Positions 16,669 through 24,716 of a DNA stretch of 64,000 nucleotides are shown piece after piece. Every line of letters begins with the position of its first letter. Positions within the stretch are counted from its first letter, which is position 1. The stretch spans positions 1,117,586 through 1,181,585 of the forward strand of contig NZ_LMDS01000004.1 in assembly GCF_001425865.1 (NCBI RefSeq). The letters are read 5' to 3'. A program made the translations under genes and the position numbers. Origin of the DNA: Rhizobacter sp. Root404 (GTDB lineage: Bacteria; Pseudomonadota; Gammaproteobacteria; Burkholderiales; Burkholderiaceae_C). A model generated the notes under the pieces. It saw only the letters and a list, made by a program, of their open reading frames with translations, ran no database searches and was not told where the DNA came from.

Positions 16669-17085
16669 TCAGGCGGCCGACTTCTCGACCGGCAAATTGG
16701 CGGCGCGCCAGGCTTCCAGGCCGCCGGCCAGCGCGCGGGTGTTCTCGAAGCCGAGCCTCTTCAGCGCGGCGACGGCCTTGGGCGCGCGCGCGCCGGTGGT
16801 GCAGACGACCACCAAGGGCAGCGCCTTGTTCTTCGGCAACGCGTTCGAGGTCTCGATCTGGGCCAGCGGCACGCTCTTCGCGCCCATGGGGTGGCCGGCG
16901 GCATACTCGGCCGGCTCGCTCACGTCGATCAGCACCGCCTTCTCGCGGTTGATCAGGTTCACCGCATCGGCGGTCGACACCTTGCCGCCACTGGTCGCCC
17001 CTTTGCCGAACATCGGCCAGACCAGCAGGCCGCCGGACACGGCGGCCGCGAGGAACAGGAACCAGTTGTCGATGAAGAACTTCAC
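16669..17085 (-). CDS. Membrane-anchored rhodanese-like protein
   Basis: A 138-residue protein with an N-terminal membrane helix ([25 protein letters not shown]) and a single rhodanese domain whose catalytic Cys is in [13 protein letters not shown]. It may transfer sulfane sulfur or serve as a thiol redox partner of the adjacent GrxC; substrate unknown. GTG at 17085 is chosen because it gives the family start (M)KFFIDNW; a longer frame to 17151 lacks a ribosome-binding site and would overlap the gpmA promoter region. Confidence 0.85.
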   Translation of the reverse strand: MKFFIDNWFLFLAAAVSGGLLVWPMFGKGATSGGKVSTADAVNLINREKAVLIDVSEPAEYAAGHPMGAKSVPLAQIETSNALPKNKALPLVVVCTTGARAPKAVAALKRLGFENTRALAGGLEAWRAANLPVEKSAA

Positions 17086-17116
17086 GGGGCAGCCAATGTC
17101 TCGAGGAAAGACCGCG

Positions 17117-17122
17117 ATTATA
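17117..17122 (-). promoter_or_regulatory. Candidate -10 box of the rhodanese-grxC-secB-gpsA run
   Basis: TATAAT on the minus strand, a perfect -10 hexamer 31 bases before the rhodanese GTG. No convincing -35 lies 16-19 bases further upstream, so this is a motif match only. Confidence 0.35.
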
Positions 17123-17170
17123 GAATTCGCTCGCTCCCTGCCCCGGCCCACGCCACTATCCCCTCACACC

Positions 17171-17914
17171 ATGCACAAGCTCGTCCTGATCCGCCACGGC
17201 GAATCGACCTGGAACCTCGAGAACCGCTTCACCGGCTGGACCGATGTGGACCTGACGCCGCTGGGCGTGCAACAGGCCCAGCAGGCCGGCCGCCTGCTCA
17301 AGGCCGAGGGCTACGAGTTCGACATCGCCTACACCTCGGTGCTCAAGCGCGCGATCTGGACGCTGTGGCACACGCTCGACCAGATGGACCGCACCTGGCT
17401 GCCGGTGCGCAACGACTGGCGCCTGAACGAGCGCCACTACGGCGCGTTGCAGGGCCTGAACAAGGCCGAGACCGCAAAGAAGTTCGGCGACGACCAGGTG
17501 CTCATCTGGCGCCGCAGCTACGACACGCCGCCGCCCGCGCTCGAGGCCAGCGATCCGCGCAGCGAAGTCAGCGACCTGCGCTACGCCGGCCTGGCCAAGG
17601 GCCAGGTGCCGCTGACCGAATGCCTGAAGGACACGGTGGCCCGCGTGCTGCCGTTCTGGAACGACACGATCGCGCCGGGCCTGCGCGCCAACCAGCGCAT
17701 CGTGATCGCCGCGCACGGCAACAGCATCCGCGCGCTGGTGAAATACCTCGATGGCATTTCCGACGCCGACATCGTCGGCCTGAACATCCCGAACGGCATC
17801 CCGCTCGTCTACGAGCTCGATGCGGATCTGAAGCCGATCAAGAGCTACTACCTCGGCGACGCGGAAGCCGCCGCCAAGGCCGCGGCGGCGGTCGCGAACC
17901 AGGGCAAGGGCTGA
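17171..17914 (+). CDS. gpmA: 2,3-bisphosphoglycerate-dependent phosphoglycerate mutase
   Basis: A 247-residue glycolytic enzyme interconverting 3- and 2-phosphoglycerate. The catalytic phosphohistidine motif is [10 protein letters not shown] at the N-terminus; [16 protein letters not shown], the [14 protein letters not shown] segment and the second histidine in [16 protein letters not shown] follow. The C-terminal tail ([16 protein letters not shown]) is the normal flexible, Ala/Lys-rich tail. ATG at 17171 gives the family start. It is convergent with plsC, seven bases apart. Confidence 0.97.
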   Translation: MHKLVLIRHGESTWNLENRFTGWTDVDLTPLGVQQAQQAGRLLKAEGYEFDIAYTSVLKRAIWTLWHTLDQMDRTWLPVRNDWRLNERHYGALQGLNKAETAKKFGDDQVLIWRRSYDTPPPALEASDPRSEVSDLRYAGLAKGQVPLTECLKDTVARVLPFWNDTIAPGLRANQRIVIAAHGNSIRALVKYLDGISDADIVGLNIPNGIPLVYELDADLKPIKSYYLGDAEAAAKAAAAVANQGKG

Positions 17915-17921
17915 CGACGGT

Positions 17922-18665
17922 TCAGTCGGCGCCCTGAAGCCTCGTCTCGATGTCGTCGCGCAGCGTCTGCGCGAGGGCCCGGCGGTCCGCGTGCGTGCAC
18001 GCCCGCGCCGGCAGCAGCGTGACATGCGCGATCAGCCCGTCGGCGCAGGCCACACGCCACAGGCTCTCGACCAGCGTCGTCGCACCGACGAACTCGACCG
18101 CGGGGCTGATCCGCGAGCACGCGTCCGAGAAGCGCAGCGCGACCGGCTGCACCGGCGTGTCGGTCGAGATCGCCGCCTGCAGGATGTTGGCGTGGAACGG
18201 CAGCAGGCTGCGGCCGTCCGAGGTCGTGCCTTCGGGGAAGACCGCGACCGTCTGCCGCTCGCTCAGCGCCTGAGCCACCAGGTGCACGACCCGCAGCGCA
18301 TCGCGCTTGCGCTCGCGCTGGAGGTACAGCGTATCGGCCGCATCGGCCAGGCGCGACAGCAGCGGCCAGGACTGGATGTCCGCCTTCGAGACGAAGCGCG
18401 CTTGCGGCACCACGGCGTGCAGCGCGGTGATGTCGAGCCAGGACACATGGTTGGCCACCAGCAGCGCGCCGCCCGGCCGTGCCACGCCCTCGACCTGCAG
18501 GCCGATGCCCATCACACGCAGCATCTTGGCCGACCACCAGCGGATGCGGTCGTGGCGCTGCCCGGCATCGAGCGTGCCGAAACGCACCACCACGACACCC
18601 AGGCCGTGCAGCGCGTGCAGCACGCAACGCAGCAGCCGCCAGGCCGCGCGCAGGCCGACGGTCAT
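17922..18665 (-). CDS. Lysophospholipid acyltransferase family protein (PlsC-like)
   Basis: A 247-residue glycerophospholipid acyltransferase with the catalytic HX4D motif in ANHVSWLDITAL and the FPEGTTSDGR motif that binds the glycerol phosphate. A hydrophobic N-terminal segment indicates membrane association. It most likely acylates 1-acyl-glycerol-3-phosphate or an ornithine/lyso-lipid acceptor. ATG at 18665 overlaps the preceding dihydroorotase-like stop (ATGA), so it is the last gene of the pyr operon; cotranscription with a lipid gene is common in betaproteobacteria. Confidence 0.9.
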   Translation of the reverse strand: MTVGLRAAWRLLRCVLHALHGLGVVVVRFGTLDAGQRHDRIRWWSAKMLRVMGIGLQVEGVARPGGALLVANHVSWLDITALHAVVPQARFVSKADIQSWPLLSRLADAADTLYLQRERKRDALRVVHLVAQALSERQTVAVFPEGTTSDGRSLLPFHANILQAAISTDTPVQPVALRFSDACSRISPAVEFVGATTLVESLWRVACADGLIAHVTLLPARACTHADRRALAQTLRDDIETRLQGAD

Positions 18666-19963
18666 TCGGTCGTCGCGTCGTAGGCCAGGTTGCCGGCGAC
18701 CAGCGTGAAACGCACGCGCCCCGGCAGCTCGTAGCCCGCGAACGGCGTGTGCTTGCCCTGGCTCCGCAGCGTTCCGGGCGTGACCTGCCAACGCGGGTCG
18801 AACCCGAAGATGCAGACGTCGGCGACGCCGCCTTCGACCAGTCGACCCGCGCTCGCAGCCAGCGAGCCCAGCGCATCACCGATCACGGCGACCGGCGCCG
18901 CGGTCACCGCCGCGAGCGTGCGCAGCAGCGGTACGCCGTCATCCTCGCCCCACTTGAGCGCGAGCGCCAGCAGCAATTCGAGGCCTGTCGCGCCCGGTTC
19001 GGCCTCCGCGAAGGGCAGGTTCTTCATGTCGGCGTCGACGGGGGTGTGGTCGCTCACCAGCGCGTCGATCGTGCCGTCGGCCAGCGCCGCGCGGAGCGCC
19101 GTGCGGTCGCGCTGCTGGCGCAGCGGCGGCGTCAGGCGCATCGCGGCGTCGAAGTAGCCGATGTCGAGGTCGGTCAGGTGCAGCGAGTTGATGCTCACGT
19201 CGCAGGTCACCGGCAGGCCCTCGGCCTTGGCACGGCGCACCAGCTCGATGCCGGCGGCGCTGGACAGGCGGCACAGGTGGACGCGCGCACCGGTGTCGCG
19301 CACCAGCTCGAAGATCGTCGCCAGCGCGATCGTCTCGGCGATCACCGGGACGCCGGCCAGGCCCATGCGGGTGGCCAGCGCGCCCTTGGCCGCGACGCCG
19401 TTGCCCAGCCACGCGTCGTTCGGCCGCAGCCAGGTCGTGTAGCCGAAGGTCGCCGCGTATTGCAGCGCACGGTGCAGCACCAGTGTGTCGCGCAGGCCGA
19501 CCTCGGCCTGCGAGAAGCCGACGCAGCCGGCGTCGGTCAGCTCGGCCATCGCGGTCAGCACCTCGCCCTTCAACCCGCGGGTCAGGGCGCCAAGCGGGTA
19601 CAGGTGCGCCAGGTTCAGGTTGTGCGCGCGGAACTTGAGCATCTGCACCAGACCCGGCTCGTCGAGCACCGGCTGGGTGTCCGGCGGGCAGACCAGGCTG
19701 GTGACGCCGCCGGCGACCGCCGCAGCCATCTCCGACTCGAGCATGCCCTCGTGCTCGTGGCCCGGCTCGCGCAGCCGCGCGGCCAGGTCGACGAGGCCGG
19801 GCGCGACCATCAGACCGGTCGCGTCGATCGTGCGGTCCGGTTCGAACTCGCTGCTGACGCTGCCGAACGCGACGATGCGCCCGGCCGCGATCGCAAGGTC
19901 GCCGACCGCATCGTGGCCGGATGCCGGGTCGACGAGGCGACCGCCTTTCACGAGGATCTTCAT
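18662..19963 (-). CDS. Dihydroorotase-like protein PyrC' (probably non-catalytic ATCase partner)
   Basis: A 433-residue amidohydrolase-fold protein encoded directly after pyrB with an ATGA overlap. In active dihydroorotases the zinc motif DxHxH precedes LREPG; here residues 59-63 read D-L-A-A-R, so both zinc-binding histidines are replaced. The rest of the fold is kept ([27 protein letters not shown]). In Pseudomonas the equivalent inactive PyrC' forms a dodecamer with PyrB and is needed for ATCase assembly; the same role is inferred here. A working dihydroorotase must be encoded elsewhere. Confidence 0.88.
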   Translation of the reverse strand: MKILVKGGRLVDPASGHDAVGDLAIAAGRIVAFGSVSSEFEPDRTIDATGLMVAPGLVDLAARLREPGHEHEGMLESEMAAAVAGGVTSLVCPPDTQPVLDEPGLVQMLKFRAHNLNLAHLYPLGALTRGLKGEVLTAMAELTDAGCVGFSQAEVGLRDTLVLHRALQYAATFGYTTWLRPNDAWLGNGVAAKGALATRMGLAGVPVIAETIALATIFELVRDTGARVHLCRLSSAAGIELVRRAKAEGLPVTCDVSINSLHLTDLDIGYFDAAMRLTPPLRQQRDRTALRAALADGTIDALVSDHTPVDADMKNLPFAEAEPGATGLELLLALALKWGEDDGVPLLRTLAAVTAAPVAVIGDALGSLAASAGRLVEGGVADVCIFGFDPRWQVTPGTLRSQGKHTPFAGYELPGRVRFTLVAGNLAYDATTE

Positions 19964-20922
19964 GCGTTGTTTCCGGCAATGATCGACATGACCGCCATCC
20001 GCACCGCAATGCCGAAGGTCACCTGCGGCAGGATCACGCTCTGCACGCCGTCGGCGACATCGGAATCGATCTCGACGCCGCGATTGATCGGCCCGGGGTG
20101 CATCACGATGGCGTCCGGCTTGGCGAGCGCCAGGCGCGCCGGGGTCAGGCCGTAGCTCTTGAAGAACTCGGCGGCGCTGGGCAGCATCGCGCCGCTCATG
20201 CGTTCGTTCTGCAGGCGCAGCATGATGATCACGTCGGCACCGCGGATGCCCTCGGCCATGTCGTGGCAGACGCGCACGCCCATCTCCTTCAGGTCGCCCG
20301 GCACCAGCGTCTTCGGGCCGACCGCGCGGATCTCGGGCACGCCGAGCGTGGTCAGCGCGTGGATGTCGGAGCGGGCGACGCGCGAGTGCACGATGTCGCC
20401 GACGATCGCCACGGTGAGCTGGGTGAAGTCGTGCTTGTAGTGGCGGATCGTGTACATGTCGAGCAGCCCCTGCGTCGGGTGCTGATGCCGGCCGTCGCCG
20501 GCATTGACGACGTGCACGTGCGGGGCGCAGTGCTGGGCGATCAGGTACGGCGCCCCGCTCTCGCTGTGGCGCACGACGAACATGTCGGCGTGCATCGCAG
20601 ACAGGTTGGCGATCGTGTCGAGCAGGCTCTCGCCCTTGGCGGCGCTGGAGCGCGCGATGTCGAGGTTGATCACGTCGGCGCTGAGGCGCTTGGCCGCGAT
20701 CTCGAAGGTGGTGCGGGTGCGCGTGCTGTTCTCGAAGAACAGGTTGAACACGCTCTTGCCGCGCAGCAGCGGCACCTTCTTTACCTCGCGGTCGTTGACG
20801 CTCAGGAACGTACCGGCGGTGTCCAGGATGTGGTGCAGCACCGGCCGCGGCAGGCCCTCGATCGAGAGCAGGTGGATCAGCTCGCCGTGCGCGTTGAGTT
20901 GCGGGTTGCGTCGACTGAGCAT
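19960..20922 (-). CDS. pyrB: Aspartate carbamoyltransferase catalytic subunit
   Basis: A 320-residue enzyme condensing carbamoyl phosphate with aspartate, the committed step of pyrimidine synthesis. Carbamoyl-phosphate loop [13 protein letters not shown], the [10 protein letters not shown] motif, and [16 protein letters not shown] near the C-terminus are all intact. The ATG at 20922 overlaps the pyrR stop (TGATG). No pyrI regulatory gene follows; the downstream PyrC' gene suggests a class A type ATCase. Confidence 0.97.
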   Translation of the reverse strand: MLSRRNPQLNAHGELIHLLSIEGLPRPVLHHILDTAGTFLSVNDREVKKVPLLRGKSVFNLFFENSTRTRTTFEIAAKRLSADVINLDIARSSAAKGESLLDTIANLSAMHADMFVVRHSESGAPYLIAQHCAPHVHVVNAGDGRHQHPTQGLLDMYTIRHYKHDFTQLTVAIVGDIVHSRVARSDIHALTTLGVPEIRAVGPKTLVPGDLKEMGVRVCHDMAEGIRGADVIIMLRLQNERMSGAMLPSAAEFFKSYGLTPARLALAKPDAIVMHPGPINRGVEIDSDVADGVQSVILPQVTFGIAVRMAVMSIIAGNNA

Positions 20923-21425
20923 CACAGGCCTTCCTTGATGTCGAAGCTGAAGCGGCCGGCCTCGTCCTTCGTGAGCGACAGCTTGTGGCCCTTCGGCAGC
21001 GTGATGCGCGCTGCCGACACCGCCGCGGCGATCGGCAGCTCGCGTCCGCCGCGGTCGACCAGCACCGCCAGGGTCACGCTCGCCGGCCGGCCGAAGTCGT
21101 ACAGCTCGTTGATGACCGCGCGGATCGTCCGGCCGGTGTAGAGCACGTCGTCGACCAGCAGGATCGGCTTCCCGTTCACGTCGAACGGCAGCTTGGTGTG
21201 GTCGGCGCCGGCGGTCAGGCCGCGCGAGCCGAAATCGTCGCGGTGCAGCGCGCTGGAGATCACGCCGTGCTCGCCGGGGCGGTCCAGGTCCCGCTGCAGC
21301 CGCTCGGCCAGCCAGGCACCGCCGGACCAGATGCCGACCAGCAGGGTGTCGGGCTGCAACAGCGGGCGCACGCCGGCCAGCAGGTCGGCGTACAGCGCTT
21401 CGGCATCGAGGTTCAGGCTGCTCAT
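20922..21425 (-). CDS. pyrR: PyrR bifunctional pyrimidine regulator / uracil phosphoribosyltransferase
   Basis: A 167-residue type I phosphoribosyltransferase with the PRPP loop [21 protein letters not shown] and the PyrR-type N-terminal [12 protein letters not shown] and HRDDF regions. In Firmicutes PyrR binds pyr mRNA in response to UMP; in betaproteobacteria it is retained in front of pyrB and may act only as a salvage enzyme. I found no attenuator or terminator in front of pyrB, since pyrR and pyrB overlap. The start ATG at 21425 overlaps the ruvX stop. Confidence 0.93.
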   Translation of the reverse strand: MSSLNLDAEALYADLLAGVRPLLQPDTLLVGIWSGGAWLAERLQRDLDRPGEHGVISSALHRDDFGSRGLTAGADHTKLPFDVNGKPILLVDDVLYTGRTIRAVINELYDFGRPASVTLAVLVDRGGRELPIAAAVSAARITLPKGHKLSLTKDEAGRFSFDIKEGL

Positions 21426-21838
21426 GGCAAGGCACTCAGGAACTGGTTCAGGATGATCGCGGCGGAGGCCGCGTCGAGGTCGCGCGCGCCGTCGCTGGCG
21501 GCCTCGGTCGTGGTGTAGCGCTCGTCCACCTCGTGCACCGGCAGCTTGAAGCGACCGTGCAGCTGGCGGGCGAAGCGCCGCGCGCGCCCGGTATTGTCGT
21601 GCGGCGCGCCGTCGGGGTGGAACGGCACGCCGACCACCAGCGCACTGGGCTGCCACTCGTCGATCAAGCGCCCGATCGCCGCGAAGCGCGCATCGCCCTC
21701 GGCCGCGATCGTGCGCAGCGGCTGCGCGCTGCGGGTCAGGGTGTTGCCGGTGGCGACGCCGACACGCCGGGTGCCGAAATCGAAAGCGAGATAGGAAAGG
21801 ACGGGCGTGGCGGGTGGCATCGTGCTCGCCGAGCCCAT
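21422..21838 (-). CDS. ruvX: Holliday-junction resolvase-like RuvX (YqgF)
   Basis: A 138-residue RNase H-fold protein, needed for 16S/pre-rRNA 5'-end processing in E. coli. Acidic active-site motifs are present: [36 protein letters not shown] and the last [13 protein letters not shown]. The ATG at 21838 overlaps the yqgE stop by one base (TGATG). The yqgE-ruvX-pyrR-pyrB order is conserved in proteobacteria. Confidence 0.94.
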   Translation of the reverse strand: MGSASTMPPATPVLSYLAFDFGTRRVGVATGNTLTRSAQPLRTIAAEGDARFAAIGRLIDEWQPSALVVGVPFHPDGAPHDNTGRARRFARQLHGRFKLPVHEVDERYTTTEAASDGARDLDAASAAIILNQFLSALP

Positions 21839-22422
21839 CACGCGTGCCCCGCCTCCCCGCTCAGCATGTTCGCGTCGATGCCCAGCAGCGACAGCGCCTT
21901 GTCGTAGCGCTGCTCGACCGGCGTGTCGAAGATGATGGCCGGCTCGGCGCCGACGTTGATCCAGCTGTTGCGGCTCATCTCGTCCTCGAGCTGCCCGGCG
22001 CCCCAGCCGCTGTAGCCGAGCGTCACCAGGATCTTCTTCGGGCCCGCGCCGTTGGAAAGCGCCTCCAGCACGTCCTTGCTGGTCGTCATCTCGAGGCCGC
22101 CGGCGATCTGCAGCGACGAGTTGTAGTGGCCACCCTCGCCCTCGCTGCCGCCCAGCCGCTCGTGCAGCACGAAGCCGCGCTCGGTCTGCACCGGGCCGCC
22201 GAAGTAGACCGGCACCTCGGCCAGGTCCTCGCGGTCGAGCGAGAGGTCGACCTTCTCGAACAAATTCTTGAGCTTGATGTCGATCGGCTTGTTGATCACC
22301 AGCCCGAGCGCACCTTTCTCGGTGTGCTCGCACATGTAGATCACCGTGCCGGCGAACGTGCCCTCGTGTGCGGGCATCGCGATCAGGAACTGGTTGGTGA
22401 AGTCGACCGGTGCGCGTGCCAT
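21838..22422 (-). CDS. YqgE/AlgH family protein (UPF0301)
   Basis: A 194-residue protein of the AlgH/YqgE family with the typical FLIAMPAHEGTFAGTVIYMCEH and GALGLVINKP motifs, and GYSGWGAGQLEDE in the middle. The structure is known for the family but the biochemical role is not. First gene of the operon leading to pyrB. A TAAAAT hexamer on the minus strand (22434-22429) stands six bases before the ATG without a Shine-Dalgarno, suggesting a leaderless mRNA. Confidence 0.92.
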   Translation of the reverse strand: MARAPVDFTNQFLIAMPAHEGTFAGTVIYMCEHTEKGALGLVINKPIDIKLKNLFEKVDLSLDREDLAEVPVYFGGPVQTERGFVLHERLGGSEGEGGHYNSSLQIAGGLEMTTSKDVLEALSNGAGPKKILVTLGYSGWGAGQLEDEMSRNSWINVGAEPAIIFDTPVEQRYDKALSLLGIDANMLSGEAGHA

Positions 22423-22465
22423 GGGCGAATTTTAGACCGCCCGGCCCTTCAGGCAGACTCGCGCG

Positions 22466-23926
22466 ATGCCAAGCCCCTTGAAGCGAGCCCTGGTCTGGTT
22501 CCGGCGCGACCTGCGCGCCCACGACCACGCCGCGCTGTACCACGCGCTGCGCGAGGCCGAGCAGGTGTGGTGCCTGTTCGTCTTCGACACCGCGATCCTC
22601 GACCCGCTGCCGCGCGCCGACCGCCGGGTCGAGTTCATCCACGACAGCGTCGTCGCGCTCGACGAGTCCCTGGGCGCGCTCGGCGGGCGCCTGCTGGTGC
22701 GCCAGGGGCCGGCGCTCGCCGAAGTCGTGCGGCTGGCCGGCGAGCTCGGCGTGCAGGCGGTCTACGCCAACCACGACGACGAGCCCGACGCGCTGCGGCG
22801 CGACGCGGCGGTCAAGGCCGCGCTGGTTAAGGCCGGCGTCGCGCTGCACACCGGCAAGGATCACGTCGTATTCGAACGCAGCGAGGTCTTGACGCAGTCC
22901 GGCTCGCCGTACACCGTGTTCACGCCGTACAAGAACGCGTGGCTGAAGCGGCTCGAGCCGTTCTTCGTCAAGTCCTACCCGGTCGAGCGCCACGCCGCGC
23001 GGCTCGCCGCACCACCGCGCGGGGTGTCGACGGCGCTGCCGTCGCTCGAGACGCTCGGCTTCGCGCACACCAACCTGCACGATCTGGCGATTCCGACCGG
23101 CACGGCGGGGGGCCGCGCATTGCTCGCCGACTTCCTGACCCGCATCGACGACTACGGCGAGGCGCGCGACTTCCCGGCCGTCAAGGGACCGAGCTACCTG
23201 TCCGTGCACCTGCGCTTCGGCACCGTGTCCATCCGCGAACTGGCCGCGGCGGCCTGCGCGCGCATCGAGCAGCAGCCGGCCGGCGGCGCCGCGATCTGGC
23301 TGTCCGAGCTGATCTGGCGCGACTTCTACCACCAGATCCTGCACCACCACCCGCGCGTCGTCGGCGCCAGCTTCAAGCCCGAGTACGAACGCATCCGCTG
23401 GGCCGATGGACCGGAGGCCGACGCGCTCTTCGCCGCCTGGTGCGAGGGCCGCACCGGCTACCCGCTGGTCGACGCCGCGATGGCGCAGATCAACCGCACC
23501 GGCTACATGCACAACCGGTTGCGCATGATCGTCGCGAGCTTCCTGAGCAAGGATTTGGGCCTGGACTGGCGCCGCGGCGAGGCCTATTTCGCGCTGAAGC
23601 TGAACGACTTCGACCTGGCGGCCAACAATGGCGGCTGGCAATGGGCGGCGTCGACCGGATGCGACGCGCAACCCTACTTCCGCATCTTCAACCCGATCAC
23701 GCAGAGCAAGCGATTCGATCCGCGCGGCCAGTTCATCCGCCGCTACCTGCCGCAACTGGCGGCGCTGCCCGACGCGCTGATCCATGCGCCCTGGCTCGCG
23801 CGCCCGGCCGATCTGCAAGCCGCGGGGATCTCGCTCGGCCGCGACTACCCGCTGCCGGTGGTCGACCACGAGAAGGCCCGCGCGCAGACGCTCGGGCGGT
23901 ATGGCATCGTGAAGACCGAGCGCTGA
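22466..23926 (+). CDS. phr: Deoxyribodipyrimidine photolyase (class I CPD photolyase/cryptochrome family)
   Basis: A 486-residue flavoprotein that repairs cyclobutane pyrimidine dimers with blue light. The N-terminal antenna-binding Rossmann domain begins LVWFRRDLRAHDHAALY; the C-terminal FAD domain has LSELIWRDFYHQIL, GRTGYPLVDAAMAQ and GWQWAASTGCDAQPYFRIFNP. All signature segments are intact and the length is usual. It is divergent from yqgE. A seven-base-pair hairpin follows its stop. Confidence 0.96.
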   Translation: MPSPLKRALVWFRRDLRAHDHAALYHALREAEQVWCLFVFDTAILDPLPRADRRVEFIHDSVVALDESLGALGGRLLVRQGPALAEVVRLAGELGVQAVYANHDDEPDALRRDAAVKAALVKAGVALHTGKDHVVFERSEVLTQSGSPYTVFTPYKNAWLKRLEPFFVKSYPVERHAARLAAPPRGVSTALPSLETLGFAHTNLHDLAIPTGTAGGRALLADFLTRIDDYGEARDFPAVKGPSYLSVHLRFGTVSIRELAAAACARIEQQPAGGAAIWLSELIWRDFYHQILHHHPRVVGASFKPEYERIRWADGPEADALFAAWCEGRTGYPLVDAAMAQINRTGYMHNRLRMIVASFLSKDLGLDWRRGEAYFALKLNDFDLAANNGGWQWAASTGCDAQPYFRIFNPITQSKRFDPRGQFIRRYLPQLAALPDALIHAPWLARPADLQAAGISLGRDYPLPVVDHEKARAQTLGRYGIVKTER

Positions 23927-23930
23927 CCGA

Positions 23931-23949
23931 CCCCTGAAGGCATCAGGGG
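23931..23949. terminator. Hairpin after phr, possible terminator
   Basis: Perfect inverted repeat CCCCTGA (23931-23937) / TCAGGGG (23943-23949) with a five-base loop, five bases after the phr stop. No T-run follows, so intrinsic termination is uncertain. Confidence 0.4.
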
Positions 23950-24025
23950 GAACGGCAGAAGCACTGGCAAGAATCGCTAGCGACGAGTATTTTTCTATCT
24001 GTCGGGCACCGTAGGCTCGCCGGCA

Positions 24026-24643
24026 GTGAGCATCCATCGACTTATCCGCGAAGGCCGGCAGCGCCTGGGCTTGAGCGAACAACAATTCGCCGATGCGGTC
24101 GGCGTCACGCGTGGCGCCGTGCAGCAGTGGGAGAAGTCCGGCGGCACCGCGCCGAAGCGGACCAACCAGCCGCGCGTGGCCGAACTGTTGGGCGTGTCGA
24201 TCGCCGAACTCGTCTCGGGCGGCTCGAACGTCGGCCAGACCTTCGCGGTCCGTGGCGAGGTGCCGCTCGTGTCCGAAGTCGAAGCCGGCAACTACACGGT
24301 CATCGACAACTTCAAGCTGACCCCCTACTACGACACCGTGCCGGTGTCCGTGCCGGTGAAGCGCCACACCTACGCATTGCGGGTCCACGGCGACAGCATG
24401 GCCAGCCACTCGGGCGATTCGTTCCCGGACGGCTCGATCGTGATTGTCGAGCCCGAAATGACGGCCCAGGCCGGCGATTACGTGATCGCGCTCAACACGG
24501 AGAACCAGACCACGTTCAAGCAACTGGTGCGCGATGGCGGCGAATACTTCCTGAAGCCGCTGAACCCGCGCTATCCGATCAAGCCGCTGGGCAGCGCCCG
24601 CATCATCGGGGTCATCCGCGAGTTCACGAAGCGGTTTCGTTGA
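24026..24643 (+). CDS. HTH/S24 peptidase (LexA/CI-like) transcriptional repressor
   Basis: A 205-residue two-domain regulator. Residues about 3-62 form an XRE-type helix-turn-helix (GLSEQQFADAVGVTRGAVQQWEK). Residues 75-203 form an S24 domain with an Ala87-Gly88 cleavage bond (EAGNY), nucleophile Ser124 (GDSM) and general base Lys165 (TTFKQ), so RecA-stimulated or signal-driven self-cleavage looks possible. Proteins like this are phage repressors or SOS-type regulators, but no phage genes are near. GTG at 24026 is used; the ribosome-binding site is weak. The target is unknown. Confidence 0.88.
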   Translation: MSIHRLIREGRQRLGLSEQQFADAVGVTRGAVQQWEKSGGTAPKRTNQPRVAELLGVSIAELVSGGSNVGQTFAVRGEVPLVSEVEAGNYTVIDNFKLTPYYDTVPVSVPVKRHTYALRVHGDSMASHSGDSFPDGSIVIVEPEMTAQAGDYVIALNTENQTTFKQLVRDGGEYFLKPLNPRYPIKPLGSARIIGVIREFTKRFR

Positions 24644-24683
24644 TCGACGTTCGGACGAGTGGCGCGAATAGATTGGTGCCGGA

Positions 24684-24700
24684 CGATAGTTCTGCTATCG
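24684..24700. other. Short perfect hairpin between the S24 gene and chpA
   Basis: CGATAG (24684-24689) and CTATCG (24695-24700) around a five-base loop, between two convergent genes. There is no T-run. It could be a weak terminator or a protein-binding dyad. Confidence 0.3.
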
Positions 24701-24716
24701 CCTCGACGGGCCACCT

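Noticed and set aside
20922..21425. A PyrR-controlled attenuator in front of pyrB
   Set aside because: pyrR and pyrB overlap by one base, leaving no leader, and no terminator/antiterminator pair was seen upstream of pyrR.
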